Source: Cryptomeria japonica (lineage: Eukaryota > Streptophyta > Pinopsida > Cupressales > Cupressaceae). Taken from it: a stretch of DNA of 64,000 nucleotides. Below, piece after piece: positions 14,647-27,070 of this stretch. Location of the stretch: positions 511,319,873-511,383,872 of the forward strand of contig NC_081415.1 of NCBI RefSeq assembly GCF_030272615.1, given 5' to 3'. The notes below the pieces were generated by a model. The model was not told the origin of the DNA and searched no databases. It saw nothing but the letters and a program-made list of their open reading frames with translations. How positions within the stretch are numbered: position 1 is the stretch's first letter; the number at the start of each line of letters is the position of its first letter. Made by a program: the position numbers and the translations under genes.

Positions 14647-17600
14647 TGTAATGCCCCGCCAGGAAACTCCGAAGGGATTAAGCCATAACACAAGAATAGA
14701 GTGCAATTTTTTTTTTTTTTTTTTTTTTTTAAAGTTACAACACATAAGATGCAACAAGATATCAAAGATTCAGTTTACATAGCGGAAGACACCAACTAAC
14801 ACCTAAAGAGTTTCCCAACGAGATTACTTAAATTTCACCATTCACCTAACTCACACAATTAATCCAAATAGCTGAATATCTTAATAACGAGATAATTCAT
14901 AATCAGGATAATTCCTTTCAAAAGAGGGAAATATAAATCACAAACGAAGATTCATCCATAAGATCTATTCATAATCTTCATTCAATCTTTTCATTAAAAA
15001 TACAAGCCATACCTCTAATATTCTATCACACTAGAATTTCATCAAAGACATATGAGATCTTTTCAAGCATACTTAAATTTCTTAACAACAACTGAATATA
15101 ATCCATTGCTCTAAGATACATTCTTTCATACTCCAATTTATTGCATTTCAAAAGATGATTACCTACATGCATCTACGACACATCTCATCTAAACCACTTA
15201 TGCATTCGATCAACATGACATTCAAGAAAGAACTGCATATAAACATTTAAGGTTAATTCCATTCATTCACTTAACCATTTTAACATAAGTTAATCATACA
15301 TGATAAAGTTGAATAAAGGAAACATAAGAGAATACATCACATAACACCATAATGATCTCAGAGTTCACCCCTAAAGGGCTACATCTCCGGGTCTGCTCAA
15401 CTGCAAGACCCCTCGGATAATTAATAAAGTTAAGAATACAAGAGGTTACATCATTTACAATCCGGCCATCAAGGCGAAATATAAAAAATATACAAACGAC
15501 CACATCGGTCCATTAATACATAAACGATCCCTGAGAAGAATAGGATCCGGCTGAACATAATCAAAGCTAAAACAAGAGGTCCATGAGAGCATCCATAAAA
15601 CTGAGCCATCACCACCCAAGGTCTAACATGAAATTGACACTCACAAAAGGACGACTCACAAAGGTACTCAAAACAGGACAAAACGACAACACACTAGCGA
15701 ACGTAGGGACAAGTGTCACCACATGACCTGGTATGGTTACCATGGCAAGTCTTCATAGGTCCCGGCCCCATACACTGGGTTACCCTGGCAACCTAATCCA
15801 AGCTTCCGGCCCATCCAAGCCTCATGTGGACCCACACATCCTCTCGTGAAGACAAGGATGGTGGTTTGCCATTTCAGGCCTTCTCACAGCATGTCGAGTC
15901 TGTGTTAGCACTCGTCCCATGTGTGAGGCACATTTATCTTACTTAGAGATTACATTCTAATCTACTTAAAGGTTAACACTTATTAGACTCACTTTCGATG
16001 GGTTACCCAGCAGCCACCTTCGGCGCGGCCCCCAATCGAAAGCCACTTTCCCATACGACACTAGACTAAACTCAGATGAACTCAAACCAAAGGAATAGGC
16101 ATGGTCTAACAAACGGAGTTCAAGAAGAGATACACAATCATCAGGTCATACATGACTCAAAAGTAATAACTTACTGACGGTACTCTAACTAGAGACCCGA
16201 CCAACAACAGTCAACCACAATCATCATTCGACTCACACACAAGGAGGATATGATCAAAACGACACTACCACAATACAACAGTCAACTCGGAATCGAGGAC
16301 TGAAACAGGTACCCCAAGTCAATCCATACGACAGGGTCCTACTAAACAAAGCAAAACATGCCATTTCATAATTAAAGGCGAATACAAAAATTAAACTCGC
16401 AAGGCAATAATCAGAAAAGACAATATTTCCTCAAATTGATTTAATCATTACAAGTCGATCAAGTTTTCTACAAGATCTAAATCAGCTTACAGTTATCCAC
16501 CTCATCTAGGGATAGGTTGTTCTTGGTTTTCTAACTCTTGAAGGTTCAAAGCATCGAATAGACATATAAAGCCATAAAGAGTTTTTAAACCAAATTCATA
16601 TTAATAAAACTCAGACAACCATTAATCTATCAATTAAGATATTTAATCTCCAACAAACATCATTAACATACTGGTCTAAAACCGACCTCTACAGTTTCTT
16701 ATTATTTCTCAAGCCCAGATGCATTATACGGATTACGGAAATAAAAATGTAGAAGGAGAATCTAAATGGAGATAATCATTTCCAATGCATATTGTTTCAA
16801 TTCAAACACCCAACGATAAATAATTCACTTACTTCTCAATTACTCAAATGATATGTTCTACGATAATATTTAACATCATCAATTAGTAACTACATCGTAT
16901 TTCAACGATTTTCCAATAACATATTATTCTCTATTGTGATTTTAAACAATACTACCTTAAATAGCCAAATGCTCTAATCAGCTAGAAGGTAAGATCTAGA
17001 TTTATTAATCCAAGATCAATCAGAATATAAACAACAATATTCAATTGCGAAATAACAGTTGTAAAACTTAATTAGACAGAGGGCATAAGTCACGAAATGA
17101 CATTGAATAGTGATTAACCTATAAACTCCGTTATAAAATTAATCAACACCAAATTAACATTTATCATGATATTGCCTTCTTAATCATAATTATGAACAAT
17201 TAAAACTTAGCATTAAAAATCATTTACATTAAAACGATATTAAGTACCATATGCATTTTTTTTTTAATACTTAAAAAAAATACATTAAAAAAAAACCATT
17301 TTTAAAAACTATGTTTTAAGAAAAAACGCATATAACAAAAGGGCGAGGGCGGGCCGTGCCTTAACCCTAGCCGCAGGCATGGGGGAGACTCGTGGGCGGC
17401 GCCACGGTGGTGCCCGCAGGTGCCGCGGTGCCCTACGGCCACCGCGGCCCCTACGGCCACCGCCGTGAGCCACAGGCAACATTGCACGCAGACCACCACG
17501 GAAATGGGAACGGAGGAGAAGGGGGGACGTGTGGGGGAGGGGAGGAGGAGCGGGTGGAGCTCCGCTCCCTGCCCTCCAACCCCAAACCAGGGTTTAAAAA

Positions 17601-19039
17601 CATACGCACAGTCCATAAAAAAATACGTTTTAAATTTTAATTTGAACACACAGTTCATTTAAAAAAATAAAAACGCATAGTTCGATAATATGCATTTAAC
17701 ACAGTGCTATTAATTAAAACACAGTTCAAACTTTCTCTCTTTTTTTTCAACAAAACAGAATTTGCTATAAGATCCGATTTCAATGAACATATTTTGGTAT
17801 GAAGTTTGTTGATGGTATTCATCCATTCCAAACACAAAAAGGGGTTTACAAACACCCAAACAGCAATGAGGAATAACACACCTCAATTAAAATTTCCAGC
17901 CAAACACATAATGGACAATCAAATTGTTTTCTTGGAGATCATAAGCAATAAGCATGGATCAAAACCCATATGTCCAAAACCAAGACTAAAATTCAATCTT
18001 TACAATTTAGATCGTACCTGATCTCGCGTTCCTGGCAAGATCTGCTGAAGAGTCCCAATCTCCAGCTACCAAAAACCCTCCTTCTCCATCCAAAATCCTC
18101 AACTTTCCTCTCCAAAATCTTTTCCAACCAAAATTTCTCCAAAAATGTCCCTCCCCCATTTTTCCCCAAATTTTGGGTTATATGGAAGAGTTGACTAAAA
18201 ATTCCATTTTTGGAATTAAAATTCTTATTTACAAAATAATTCTCAAAATTTAATCCTTTTCTAATTACCACAACAAATCGACTTGCCTTTTCAATCCAAA
18301 ATTGATTTCCTCATTAAATTAAATTTAACCTTTCAAATTTCAGAATCCAACAGAATACAATTTGGTCTATTGCGATAAAATACAAAACTTTCTTTTCAAC
18401 AGCATATATAAAATGCATTTAATATTCAAAATCAGTCATTTAATCGAATTTACTCCCAATTAAAAATGAGCAATCCAATATCAACGAAAATCGCATAACG
18501 GAATCCTGATTAATCTAGTCCATTAATCTCTAATGCACAAATACATATTTAATCAAGATAATTATTAAGGACTAATTAATCAATTTATTCAAACACACCA
18601 GGCATGCAAACCGAGAAGGTCAACCAAACAGACGACTCGCAAACCCAAACAAAAAGGAAACACCGACGACGACTGACGATGCTCACTGGAGCACGACTAA
18701 GGTCAACTAGGGTCTTACGACTACCTAATCCAACTCTAAGGATAAAAAGGTACACTCAAACCTGCAATCCAGGTGAAGACGAACCTCGTACTCATACGAC
18801 GTTGTACCCAAAATCTCCTGCAACCAAGAGTCATACATGCATACATATATAAACTTAATGAAAGCGTCAGCTCAATATTAATACCACGAAATAGGTACAC
18901 TAAACAACTTGCATACAACTAGTGTGAAAACCACATCAATAGCTATGCGTTAAATCAACATCTGACTATAACATCATATTAAGATAAACTAACCAAGATT
19001 ACACCAAGATTAGAATTAGGTTAGGGTATGGGTACTACA
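14647..19039 (-). mobile_element. Solo LTR of family L, minus strand (4393 bp)
   Basis: It begins TGTAATGCCCCGCCAGG and ends GGGTACTACA, the reverse complement of the family L ends TGTAGTACCC...GGGGCATTACA. It is flanked by a perfect AGCAA duplication with no internal region attached, so it is a solo LTR left by LTR-LTR recombination. Internal landmarks appear in reverse order: an A/T-run near 14707-14731, the conserved block at 15700-16062 and the GC-rich block at 17340-17595. It keeps the 203-bp segment missing from the element at 20530. It is clearly diverged from the other copies. Confidence 0.93.
17340..17595 (-). promoter_or_regulatory. CpG-rich block of family L LTR
   Basis: A G+C-rich, CpG-rich island of about 250 bp inside an AT-rich LTR; in LTR orientation it starts at GGTTGGAGGGCGGGGAGCGG or its relative. 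Equivalent blocks occur in all six family L LTRs. A role as core promoter or regulatory region is an inference from position and composition only. Confidence 0.5.
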
Positions 19040-19101
19040 AGCAACATCATAATGCCTTTTATATACATATATTATCATGCTGTCATAACTACTCATTACT
19101 A

Positions 19102-19189
<88 letters not shown>

Positions 19190-19252
19190 TAGTAATGAGT
19201 AGTTATGACAGCATGATAATGAGTTTATCATAGTATATAGTTAAGCATGCAT

Positions 19253-19286
<34 letters not shown>

Positions 19287-19679
19287 TCATTACTATGATA
19301 TGAGTAGTTATGACAGCATGATAATGAGTTTATCATAGTAAATACTTAAGCAACATCATAATGCCTTTTATATACATATATCCCTTTTTTTTTTTTAAGT
19401 ATCCATTGAGTATATTTTTAGATGCAATGATATATATATATATATCATAGTAATGAGTAGTTATGACAGTATGATAATGAGTTTATCATAGTAAATAGTT
19501 AAGCAACATCATAATGCCTTTTATATACATATATCCCTTTTTTTTTTTAAAGTATCCATTGAGTATATTTTTAGATGCAGGGATATATATATATATATAT
19601 ATATATATCATAGTAATGAGTAGTTATGACAGCATGATAATGAGTTTATCATAGTATATAATATATGTATATAAAAGGC

Positions 19680-19726
<47 letters not shown>

Positions 19727-19767
19727 CATACATATATATATATATACACATACATATATATATATAT

Positions 19768-19863
<96 letters not shown>

Positions 19864-20433
19864 CATAGTAATGAGTAGTTATGACAGCATGATAATGAGT
19901 TTATCATAGTAAATAGTTAAGCAACATCATAATGCCTTTTATATACATATATCATAGTAATGATATATATTTTTAGATGCAGGGAGATATATATATATAT
20001 ATATATATAACATAGTAATGATATATATTTTTAGATGCAAGGATATATATATATATCATAGTAATGAGTAGTTATGACAGCATGATAATGAGTTTATAAC
20101 TACTCATTACTATGATATATATATCATAGTAATGAGTAGTTAGTAATGAGTTGTTATAAACTCATTATCATGCTGACTCATTATCATGCTGTCATAACTA
20201 CTCATTACTATGATATATATATATATATATATATATCCCTGCATCTAAAAATATACTCAATGGATACTTTAAAAAAAAAAAAGGGATATATGTATATAAA
20301 AGGCATTATGATGTTGATTAACTATTTACTATGATAAACTCATTATCATGCTGAGTCATTATCATGCTGTCATAACTACTCATTACTATGATATATGATA
20401 ATGAGTTTATCCATTGAGTATATTTTTAGATGC

Positions 20434-20491
<58 letters not shown>

Positions 20492-20529
20492 TAGTAATGA
20501 GTAGTTATGACAGCATGATAATGAGTTTA
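19040..20529. repeat. TA-linked tandem array, middle part, with inverted copies
   Basis: This continues the array after the solo LTR; the first five bases are the AGCAA target duplication. Direct modules start near 19188, 19285, 19446, 19609, 19864, 20057 and 20490. Inverted copies (TCATAACTACTCATTACTATG) occur at about 19082-19105, 20096-20116 and 20190-20393, next to direct ones, so long fold-back structures are possible. TA tracts at 19104-19187, 19775-19861 and 20441-20489 separate modules; 19680-19780 has mixed TA/CA runs. Confidence 0.88.
20525..20529. other. Target-site duplication GTTTA (left)
   Basis: GTTTA before the element; the same five bases follow it at 32541-32545. The intact target in the array is ATGAGTTTATCATAG. 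Confidence 0.93.
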
Positions 20530-22029
20530 TGTAGTACCCCTACTGTAATCTATTTCTAACCTTGGTTTAATCTTGATTAGTTTATCGTAATATTATTTTA
20601 TGGTCAGATGTTGATTTTACGCATAGCTATTGATGTGGTTTCACACTAGTTGTATGCAAGTTGTTTTGTGTACCTATTTTGTGGTATTAATATTGAGCTG
20701 ACACTTTCATTAAATTCTATATATGTATGCATGTATGATCTTTGGTTGCAGGAGATTTCAGGTACGAAGTCGCATGAGTGCGAGGTTCGTCTTCACCTGG
20801 ATGTGCAGGTTTGAATGTACCTCTGTTAATCCTTAGAGTTGGATTAGGTGGTCGTAAGACCCTAGTCGACCTTTGTCGTGCTCAAGTGAGCATCGCTAGT
20901 CGTCGTCGGTAATCCCTTCTTGTTTGGGTTTGCGAGTCGTCTGTTTGGTTGGCCTTCTCGGTTTGCGTGCTTGGTGTGTTTGGTTAAATTGTTTAACTAG
21001 TCCTTAGTAATTATCTTGTTTTAATATGCGTTTGTGCATAGAAGATTATGGGTTAAATTAATCGGGAATTCGTTATGCGATTTTCGTTGATATGAATTGT
21101 CTGTTTTTAATTGGGAGTAAATTCGATTAAATGACTGATCTTGAATATTTAATCCATTTTATATATGCTGTCGAAAAAGAAAGTTTTGTTTTTATTATCG
21201 CAATAGATTGACTGTATTCTGTTGGATTATTAAATTAGAACGGCTAAATTTGATTAAATAAGAAATTGATTTTTTTGAATTGAAAGGCAAGTTTAATTTG
21301 TTGTATAGTGAGGAAAGGATTAATTTTGAGAATTATTTTTAAATAAAAATTTTAATTCCCAAAAATAGAATTTTTGGGTCAACTCTTCCATATAACCCAA
21401 ATTTGGGGAAAAATGGAGGAATGGACATTTTTGGAGAAGATTTTTGTTGGAAAGATTTTGGAGGTTTGGGAAGGAATTTTGCTGGATCTGATAGGTGGGC
21501 TCTCCTTCAGCTACTCCAGGAATGCGTATGAAGGTAGGATTTACCGTATTTGTTCTTCCTCGTTCTTATGAAAGTGGTTGCTTGTTGCCAAAATCCAATC
21601 TTTTGATTGTTTTCAGATTTAATTTTTGGATATGAATTGGAAATGGCTGTTCTTGATGAATTTTTGGTGTAAATCTCCCTTGGGTGCTCTCAATTTGAAC
21701 TCTTTGTTAGAATTTAGATGTTATTGAGAATAATGGTTGAGTTATTTAGTTTATTATCCATTTTACCCAAGTATGGGTTTTGTTGAAGAAATGTTCATTG
21801 ATAATCTTCAAATCGTTGGGGTTTTGTTATTCCTCAGTTTTTTACCCTGTTTGTGGGTGTTTGAAAACCTAGTGGTGTTTGGAAATGAGGGAAAGAGAAA
21901 TATACATTTAATTTTATCATCGAACTGTGTGTTCAACGAAATTTTAAACGTATTTTGTGTTTTACAAATTGTGCGTTGTTATTTTTATTTGGACTGGACT
22001 GGGCGCATGTTTTGTTCGGACTGTGTTTT

Positions 22030-22250
22030 GGGGTTGGAGGGCGGGGAGCGGAGCTCCACCCGCCCCTCCTCCCCTCTCCCCCGCACGTCCCCCTTGCCGC
22101 TCCCCCCGTTCCCTTGCCCTTCTCGCAGACCGTGGTGCCTGCAGCTCACGGCGGTGGCCGCAGGGCACCGCGGCACCTGCGGGCACCACCGTGGGCGCCG
22201 CCGCCCCTTTTCACTCGGCTAGGGTTAGGGCACGGCCGCCTCGCCTTCCC
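22030..22250 (+). promoter_or_regulatory. CpG-rich block of LARD copy A 5' LTR
   Basis: A sharply GC-rich stretch from GGGGTTGGAGGGCGGGGAGC to GCTAGGGTTAGGGCACGG, between AT-rich flanks. It begins with a near-palindrome around GGAGCGGAGCTCC, then C-rich tracts, then CpG-dense DNA. Overlapping open frames here differ between copies and are not taken as genes. Confidence 0.5.
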
Positions 22251-23319
22251 TGTTTTTTTTTAATGCATTTTTTTTTGTTTAAAGCAAGTTTTTAAAATAG
22301 TTTTTTTTATGTGTTTTTTTTTATCACTCAAAAAAAAATGCATATGATTTAATATCATGTTAATGAAAGTTAATTTTAATGCTAAGTTTAAATTGCTCTT
22401 AGTTATGATTAAGAGGCAATATCTTGCTAAATGTAAATTTGGATATTAAATAATTCTATAATGGAATTTATAAGTTAGTGATTATCCAATTTCATTTCAC
22501 GACTTTTGTACCCTTTCTAATTAAGTTCTACAACCGTGAATTTTTGCAATTGAAAAGTAAGCGAAATATTTATCGTAGAAATTGAAACGATATGCTTGGA
22601 AATGATTATCTCCATTTAGATTCTCTTTCTATATTTTTATATTCCGTGATCCGTATTATGCATCTAGGATTGAAATTATGAATCTGTAGAGATTGAGTTC
22701 GAACCAGTATGTTAATGATGGTTGTTGGAGATTAAATATCTTATTTTAGTTGATTGATGGTTGTCTGAATTTTATTAATATGAAATTGGTTTAAAAACTC
22801 TTTATGGCTTTATATGTCTGTTCGATGCCTTGAACCTTCAAGAGTTAGAAAACCAAGACCAACTTATTCCTAGTTGAGGTAGATAACTGTAATCTGTTAT
22901 AGATCTTGTAGAGAACTTGATCGTCTTGTAATGATTAAATCAATTTGAGAAGATATTGCCTTTCTGATTATTGCCTTGCGAGTTTTATTGCTGTGTTCGC
23001 TTTTAATTATGAAATGGCAAGAGTGCTTTGTTTGATAGGACCCTATCGTATGGATTGACTTGGGGTACCTGTTTCAGTCCTCGATTCCGAGTTGAGTATG
23101 GTATTGTGGTAGTGTCGTTTTGATCATATCCTCCTTGTGTGTGTGAGTCGAATGATGATTGTGGTTGACCGTTGTTGGTCGGGTCTCTAGTTAGAGTACC
23201 GTCACTAAGTGATTACCCTTGAGTCATGTTTGACCAGGTGATTGTTTCTCTCTTCTTGAACTCCGTTCGCCTGACCATGTCTATTCCTTGGTTTTGAGTT
23301 CGTCCGAGTATAGTCTAGT

Positions 23320-23680
23320 GTCGTATGGGAAAGTGGCTTTCGATTGGGGGCCGCGCCCAAAGTGGCTGCTAGGTAACCCGTCAAAAGTGAGTCTAATAAG
23401 TGATAACCTAAGTAGATTAGAATGTAATCTCTAAGTAAGATAAATGTGCCTCACACATGGGACGAGTGCTATCATAGACTCGACATGCTGTGAGAAGGCC
23501 TGAAATGGCAAACCATCATCCTTGTCTTCACGAGAGGATGTGTGGGTCCACATGAGGCTTGGATGGGCCGGAAGTTCGGATTTGGTTGCTAGGGTGACCC
23601 AGTGTATGGGGCTAGGACCTATGAAGACTTGCCATGGTAACCACACCAGGTCGTGTGATGACACTTGTCCCTACGTTCGC
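23320..23680 (+). promoter_or_regulatory. Conserved LTR block shared by family L and Tekay
   Basis: This stretch includes GGGAAAGTGGCTTTCGATTG, GAGAAGGCCTGAAATGGCAA, TTGTCTTCACGAGAGGAT and CCATGGTAACCA. Related sequence in the same order lies in both LTRs of the minus-strand gypsy element (35526-35885 and 56780-57110). The function is unknown; conservation between otherwise diverged LTRs suggests a cis signal. Confidence 0.6.
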
Positions 23681-24742
23681 TAGCGTGTTGTCATTTTGTC
23701 CTGTTAGGAGTACCTTTGTGAGTCATCCCTTTTGTCTCTGCCCTTGTGAGTATCGGTTTCATGTTAGACCTTGGGTGGTGATGGCTCAGTTTTATGGATG
23801 CTCTCATGGACCTCTTGTTTTAGCTTGATTTATGTTCAGCTGGATCCTGTTCTTTTTAGAGATCGTTTATGTATTTATGGACCGATGCGGTCGCTTGTAT
23901 ATTGTTTATATTTCACCTTGATGGCTGGATCATAACGGTGTAACCTCTTGTACTCTTAACCTTTATTAATTATCAGAGGGGTCTTGCAGTTGAGCAGACC
24001 CAGAGATGTAGCCCTTTAGGGGTGAACTCCGAGATCATTATGGTGTTATGTGATGTATTCTCTTATGTTTCCTTTATTCAGCTTTATCATGTATGATTAA
24101 CTTATGTTAGAATGGTTAAGTGGATAATTGGAATTAACCATAAATGCTTATATTCAGTTCTTTCTTGAATGCCATGTTGATCGAATGCATAAGTAGTTTA
24201 GATGAGAATCTTCCGTAGATGCTAGTATGCAATCGTCTTTTGAAATGCAATAAGTTGGAATATGAAAGAATGTAACTTAGAGTAATGAATTATACTCAGT
24301 TGTTATTAAGGAATTTAAATATGCTTGGAAAGATCTCATATGTTATGATGAAATCCTAGGGTATTAGAATGTTAGATGTGTGGTTTGTAATTTTAAATGA
24401 AAAGCTTGAATGAAGATTATGAATGGATCTTAAAGGATGAATCTTTGTTGTGATTTATGTTTCCGTCCTTTGAAAGAAATTATCTTGAATATGAATTATC
24501 TCGTTATTAAGATAATTAGCTTATTGGATAATTGTGTGAGTTAAGTGAATTGTGAAATTTAAGTAATCTCGTTGGGAAACTCTTTAGGTGTTAGTTGATG
24601 TCTTCCGCTATGTAATCTGAATCTTTGTTATCGTGTTGCATCTTCTGTGTTGTAACTTTTAAAAATAAAAATAAAAAATTTTGCACTCTATTCTTGTGTT
24701 TTGGCTTTATCCCTTCGGGGTTTCCTGACGGGGCATTACATT

Positions 24743-24754
24743 TGGTATCAGAGC
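24743..24754 (+). other. Primer-binding site, tRNA-iMet type (copy A)
   Basis: TGGTATCAGAGC, complementary to the 3' end of plant initiator tRNA-Met, two bases after the 5' LTR. It primes minus-strand cDNA. Confidence 0.95.
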
Positions 24755-26804
24755 CCATGTTGCAAACATTGGGATCTCTGGTGTCGCGTGTGCCCTCTAT
24801 TGGTGTGAGGTGTATCGACCTTATGTGTATGCTTGTCCTCCTGTTGCATGTGAGTGATTGAGCAGACCTTAGCTGGTGTGTAACGTGTGTGTTCACACCT
24901 GGTTTTCGCCTTCTTGATGTTGGTGTTTGAGTGTTTATATGTGCATTGTGTGCTTATTGATGTCTTGGTCTACGATTTCTCTTATTCTGGAAGAGAGTCG
25001 TATGTACCTTCTCTTATTGAGTGTTGTACTCTTTAGACTAACCCATTTGGGTTGGTCCGTGCTTGTCTTGAATCTGAAAGTGCGAATTGTGTTTGTTTAA
25101 GATTAAGATCTAGCTTAATGTTGTCCACTTGAAGGACTAGTATGGCAATTATTGTATGCTTATTTTATAGAAATTAAATGATTATCGCCATTTATCTCTC
25201 TCTCTTCTTTCTGGAAATTAAAATGATTATGATATGTGTAATTATCTTTGATTTGAGTTTCTTGTTTGCAAGAGAGAAAAAGGGTGTGACTTCTTGAACC
25301 CTTGTGTGAGCCTTATGACGCTTATGTTTTTTTTTTAGATTATTAAAGGGCTATGGGTTTAAGAATGTATATTGGTTATTGGGAGAAAACTGTATGTGTA
25401 CGTTTAAAGGATTCTCCATGTGTGTATTTTGTAGGAGTAGCATGATTAAATTCTACCTTAGTAAGGTGCATTGCTATGCGAATAGTTGAATTATGTGAAA
25501 CTGCTTGGTTTGTAGAAGAAGTATTGAAAAGAGCTTGTTATTGTAGCTTCGAGAGAATATTAATGTGTTTTCCGAAAGGTTGTTTTATGTGTTATTTGGG
25601 GTAATAACTCTTTGCTTATCTTTGATCGTAATGTGATCTTTTCTAATAGGTTGCAAATTATGACATGTGTCTATATTGTATTATTATTAAGTGAGTGTTC
25701 TTATGAGGTCTTGCATAATTGAAAGGATTGCCTCTCTTAATCTCTATTTTGTTTGGAAAACTAGAACCTCCTGTTGCAACCATAATTATTGGGAATGTTT
25801 TGTTAGGCTGATTGTCATCCTTCTAAACGGTAGCGAAATGAAAACCGTGTAATTAAATGATAGGCTTATAGTGAGAAAATGTATAATGTAGCGTGATCTT
25901 GTTTGATCTTGCGTTTTTTTTGTAGGAAATAGTTTGGTTATCAAACTCTCTTTCCCTTCTCTTTGCCTAATCATGAGATTTTTAGAAATGATATTAAAGA
26001 GTGCATTGATTTAAAAGGAATGTTTATAGAACATGTGAAATTGTATGTTGCTTTTTGGCTTCATAGTGATAGATGAAAGTCTTAAGCTTTAAGAAATGAA
26101 TTTGCTTAGCTAGTAATTTAATTATGAATGCTTAGTGAGATTCGAGAAAGATATAAAAATGATGTTAATTCCTTATGTATTTGGAATCTTCCTTGTATAG
26201 ATGTTAGCGTACTGAAAAGTACTCCCCGTAAATGTGACTAAACCAGTACTGGTGTATTTGTGTGTGTTGTAAGAAACCAGTGCTTATTATGTGTGCCCAT
26301 GGATTGGTGAAGTAATCAACCATGGAGGATATGTTGCTTATGAGTATGGGAAACCATACTGTTTATGTGCTATTTCTTATTTGTTTCCCTGCTGAGTACC
26401 AAACCTCGGGTTGTGGGTAACTCAGTATGTTAAGGGGCAGTATTCATAGTAACCGTTCCTTGAATAGTATGGATTGGCGTACGAGTAATATCGACGCGAA
26501 GCGACCTTAGCTTCTCTACTTCGAGGAATGATATAGTTGTACTACTAAACTGTATCAAAGGTGTACTCAATACTTTCCCTTTTGATGAATCTATTTATAG
26601 GGTTATGTGTGCTAGCCTATTCTCTTCCTTTATTTGAGCAGTTTGGATGGTGATTCTTGTGTATCGTGATGGTATTATTCGGAGGATCCTTTGCCTTGTC
26701 TTCATGAAAGGTAGGTTTATTCACTTGTGCTGCCAGTTAGTTTGTGTTGGTGGGCATGTGGGTGGACCATAGTCATGTATACCTTTGACTTACGACGAGT
26801 ATCC

Positions 26805-27070
26805 TTCTAGGAACATTGCTATGCGGAGTGTGACCAGCGCGTGCCTTATCCGCGGGGTACACTGCCATGCGGGATACGTCCATTGCGTGCTTTGTCCGCT
26901 TGGAGTATTGCCATGCCGTGCTGAGACACGATGCGGGATGTAGTAGACATTTCCATGCAGCCTACCGCTAGGTATTGGGTAGAGCCATGCCACGTGACGA
27001 CGTGATGCGGGGTGATGTCGAGGTGTGCACTGCCATGCCTTGTGGATGTGTGACTTGGCCACACCACATG
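26805..27070 (+). repeat. CCATGC-rich segment in LARD interior (copy A)
   Basis: A GC-richer stretch in which CCATGC or a close variant recurs about six times, roughly every 40-50 bp (for example CACTGCCATGCGGGATAC, TATTGCCATGCCGTGCTG, AGAGCCATGCCACGTGAC). It is present in copy B at 43120-43385. Function unknown. Confidence 0.55.

Larger units (their letters stand above)
20530..24740 (+). repeat. 5' LTR of LARD copy A (4211 bp)
   Basis: TGTAGTACCCCTAC...GGGGCATTACA, with intact TG/CA ends. It contains the GC-rich block at 22030-22250, the block shared with the Tekay LTR at 23320-23680, and an A-rich run before the end at about 24659-24680. Compared with copy B it lacks 203 bp where AATTGAA occurs once (near 22549) rather than twice. 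Confidence 0.95.

Noticed and set aside
21737-22222. 161-codon frame, repeated at 29536-30021, and several overlapping GC-rich frames on both strands
   Set aside because: They lie inside LTRs, run into the CpG-rich block in multiple frames at once, and the frame is not kept in copy B or the solo LTRs.
22219-22231. Telomere-like CTAGGGTTAGGG in the LTR
   Set aside because: A single occurrence of the word inside a GC-rich block, not a telomeric array.
24743-24760. tRNA gene suggested by the TGGTATCAGAGC word
   Set aside because: This is only the 3'-end complement used as a primer-binding site; no tRNA cloverleaf surrounds it.
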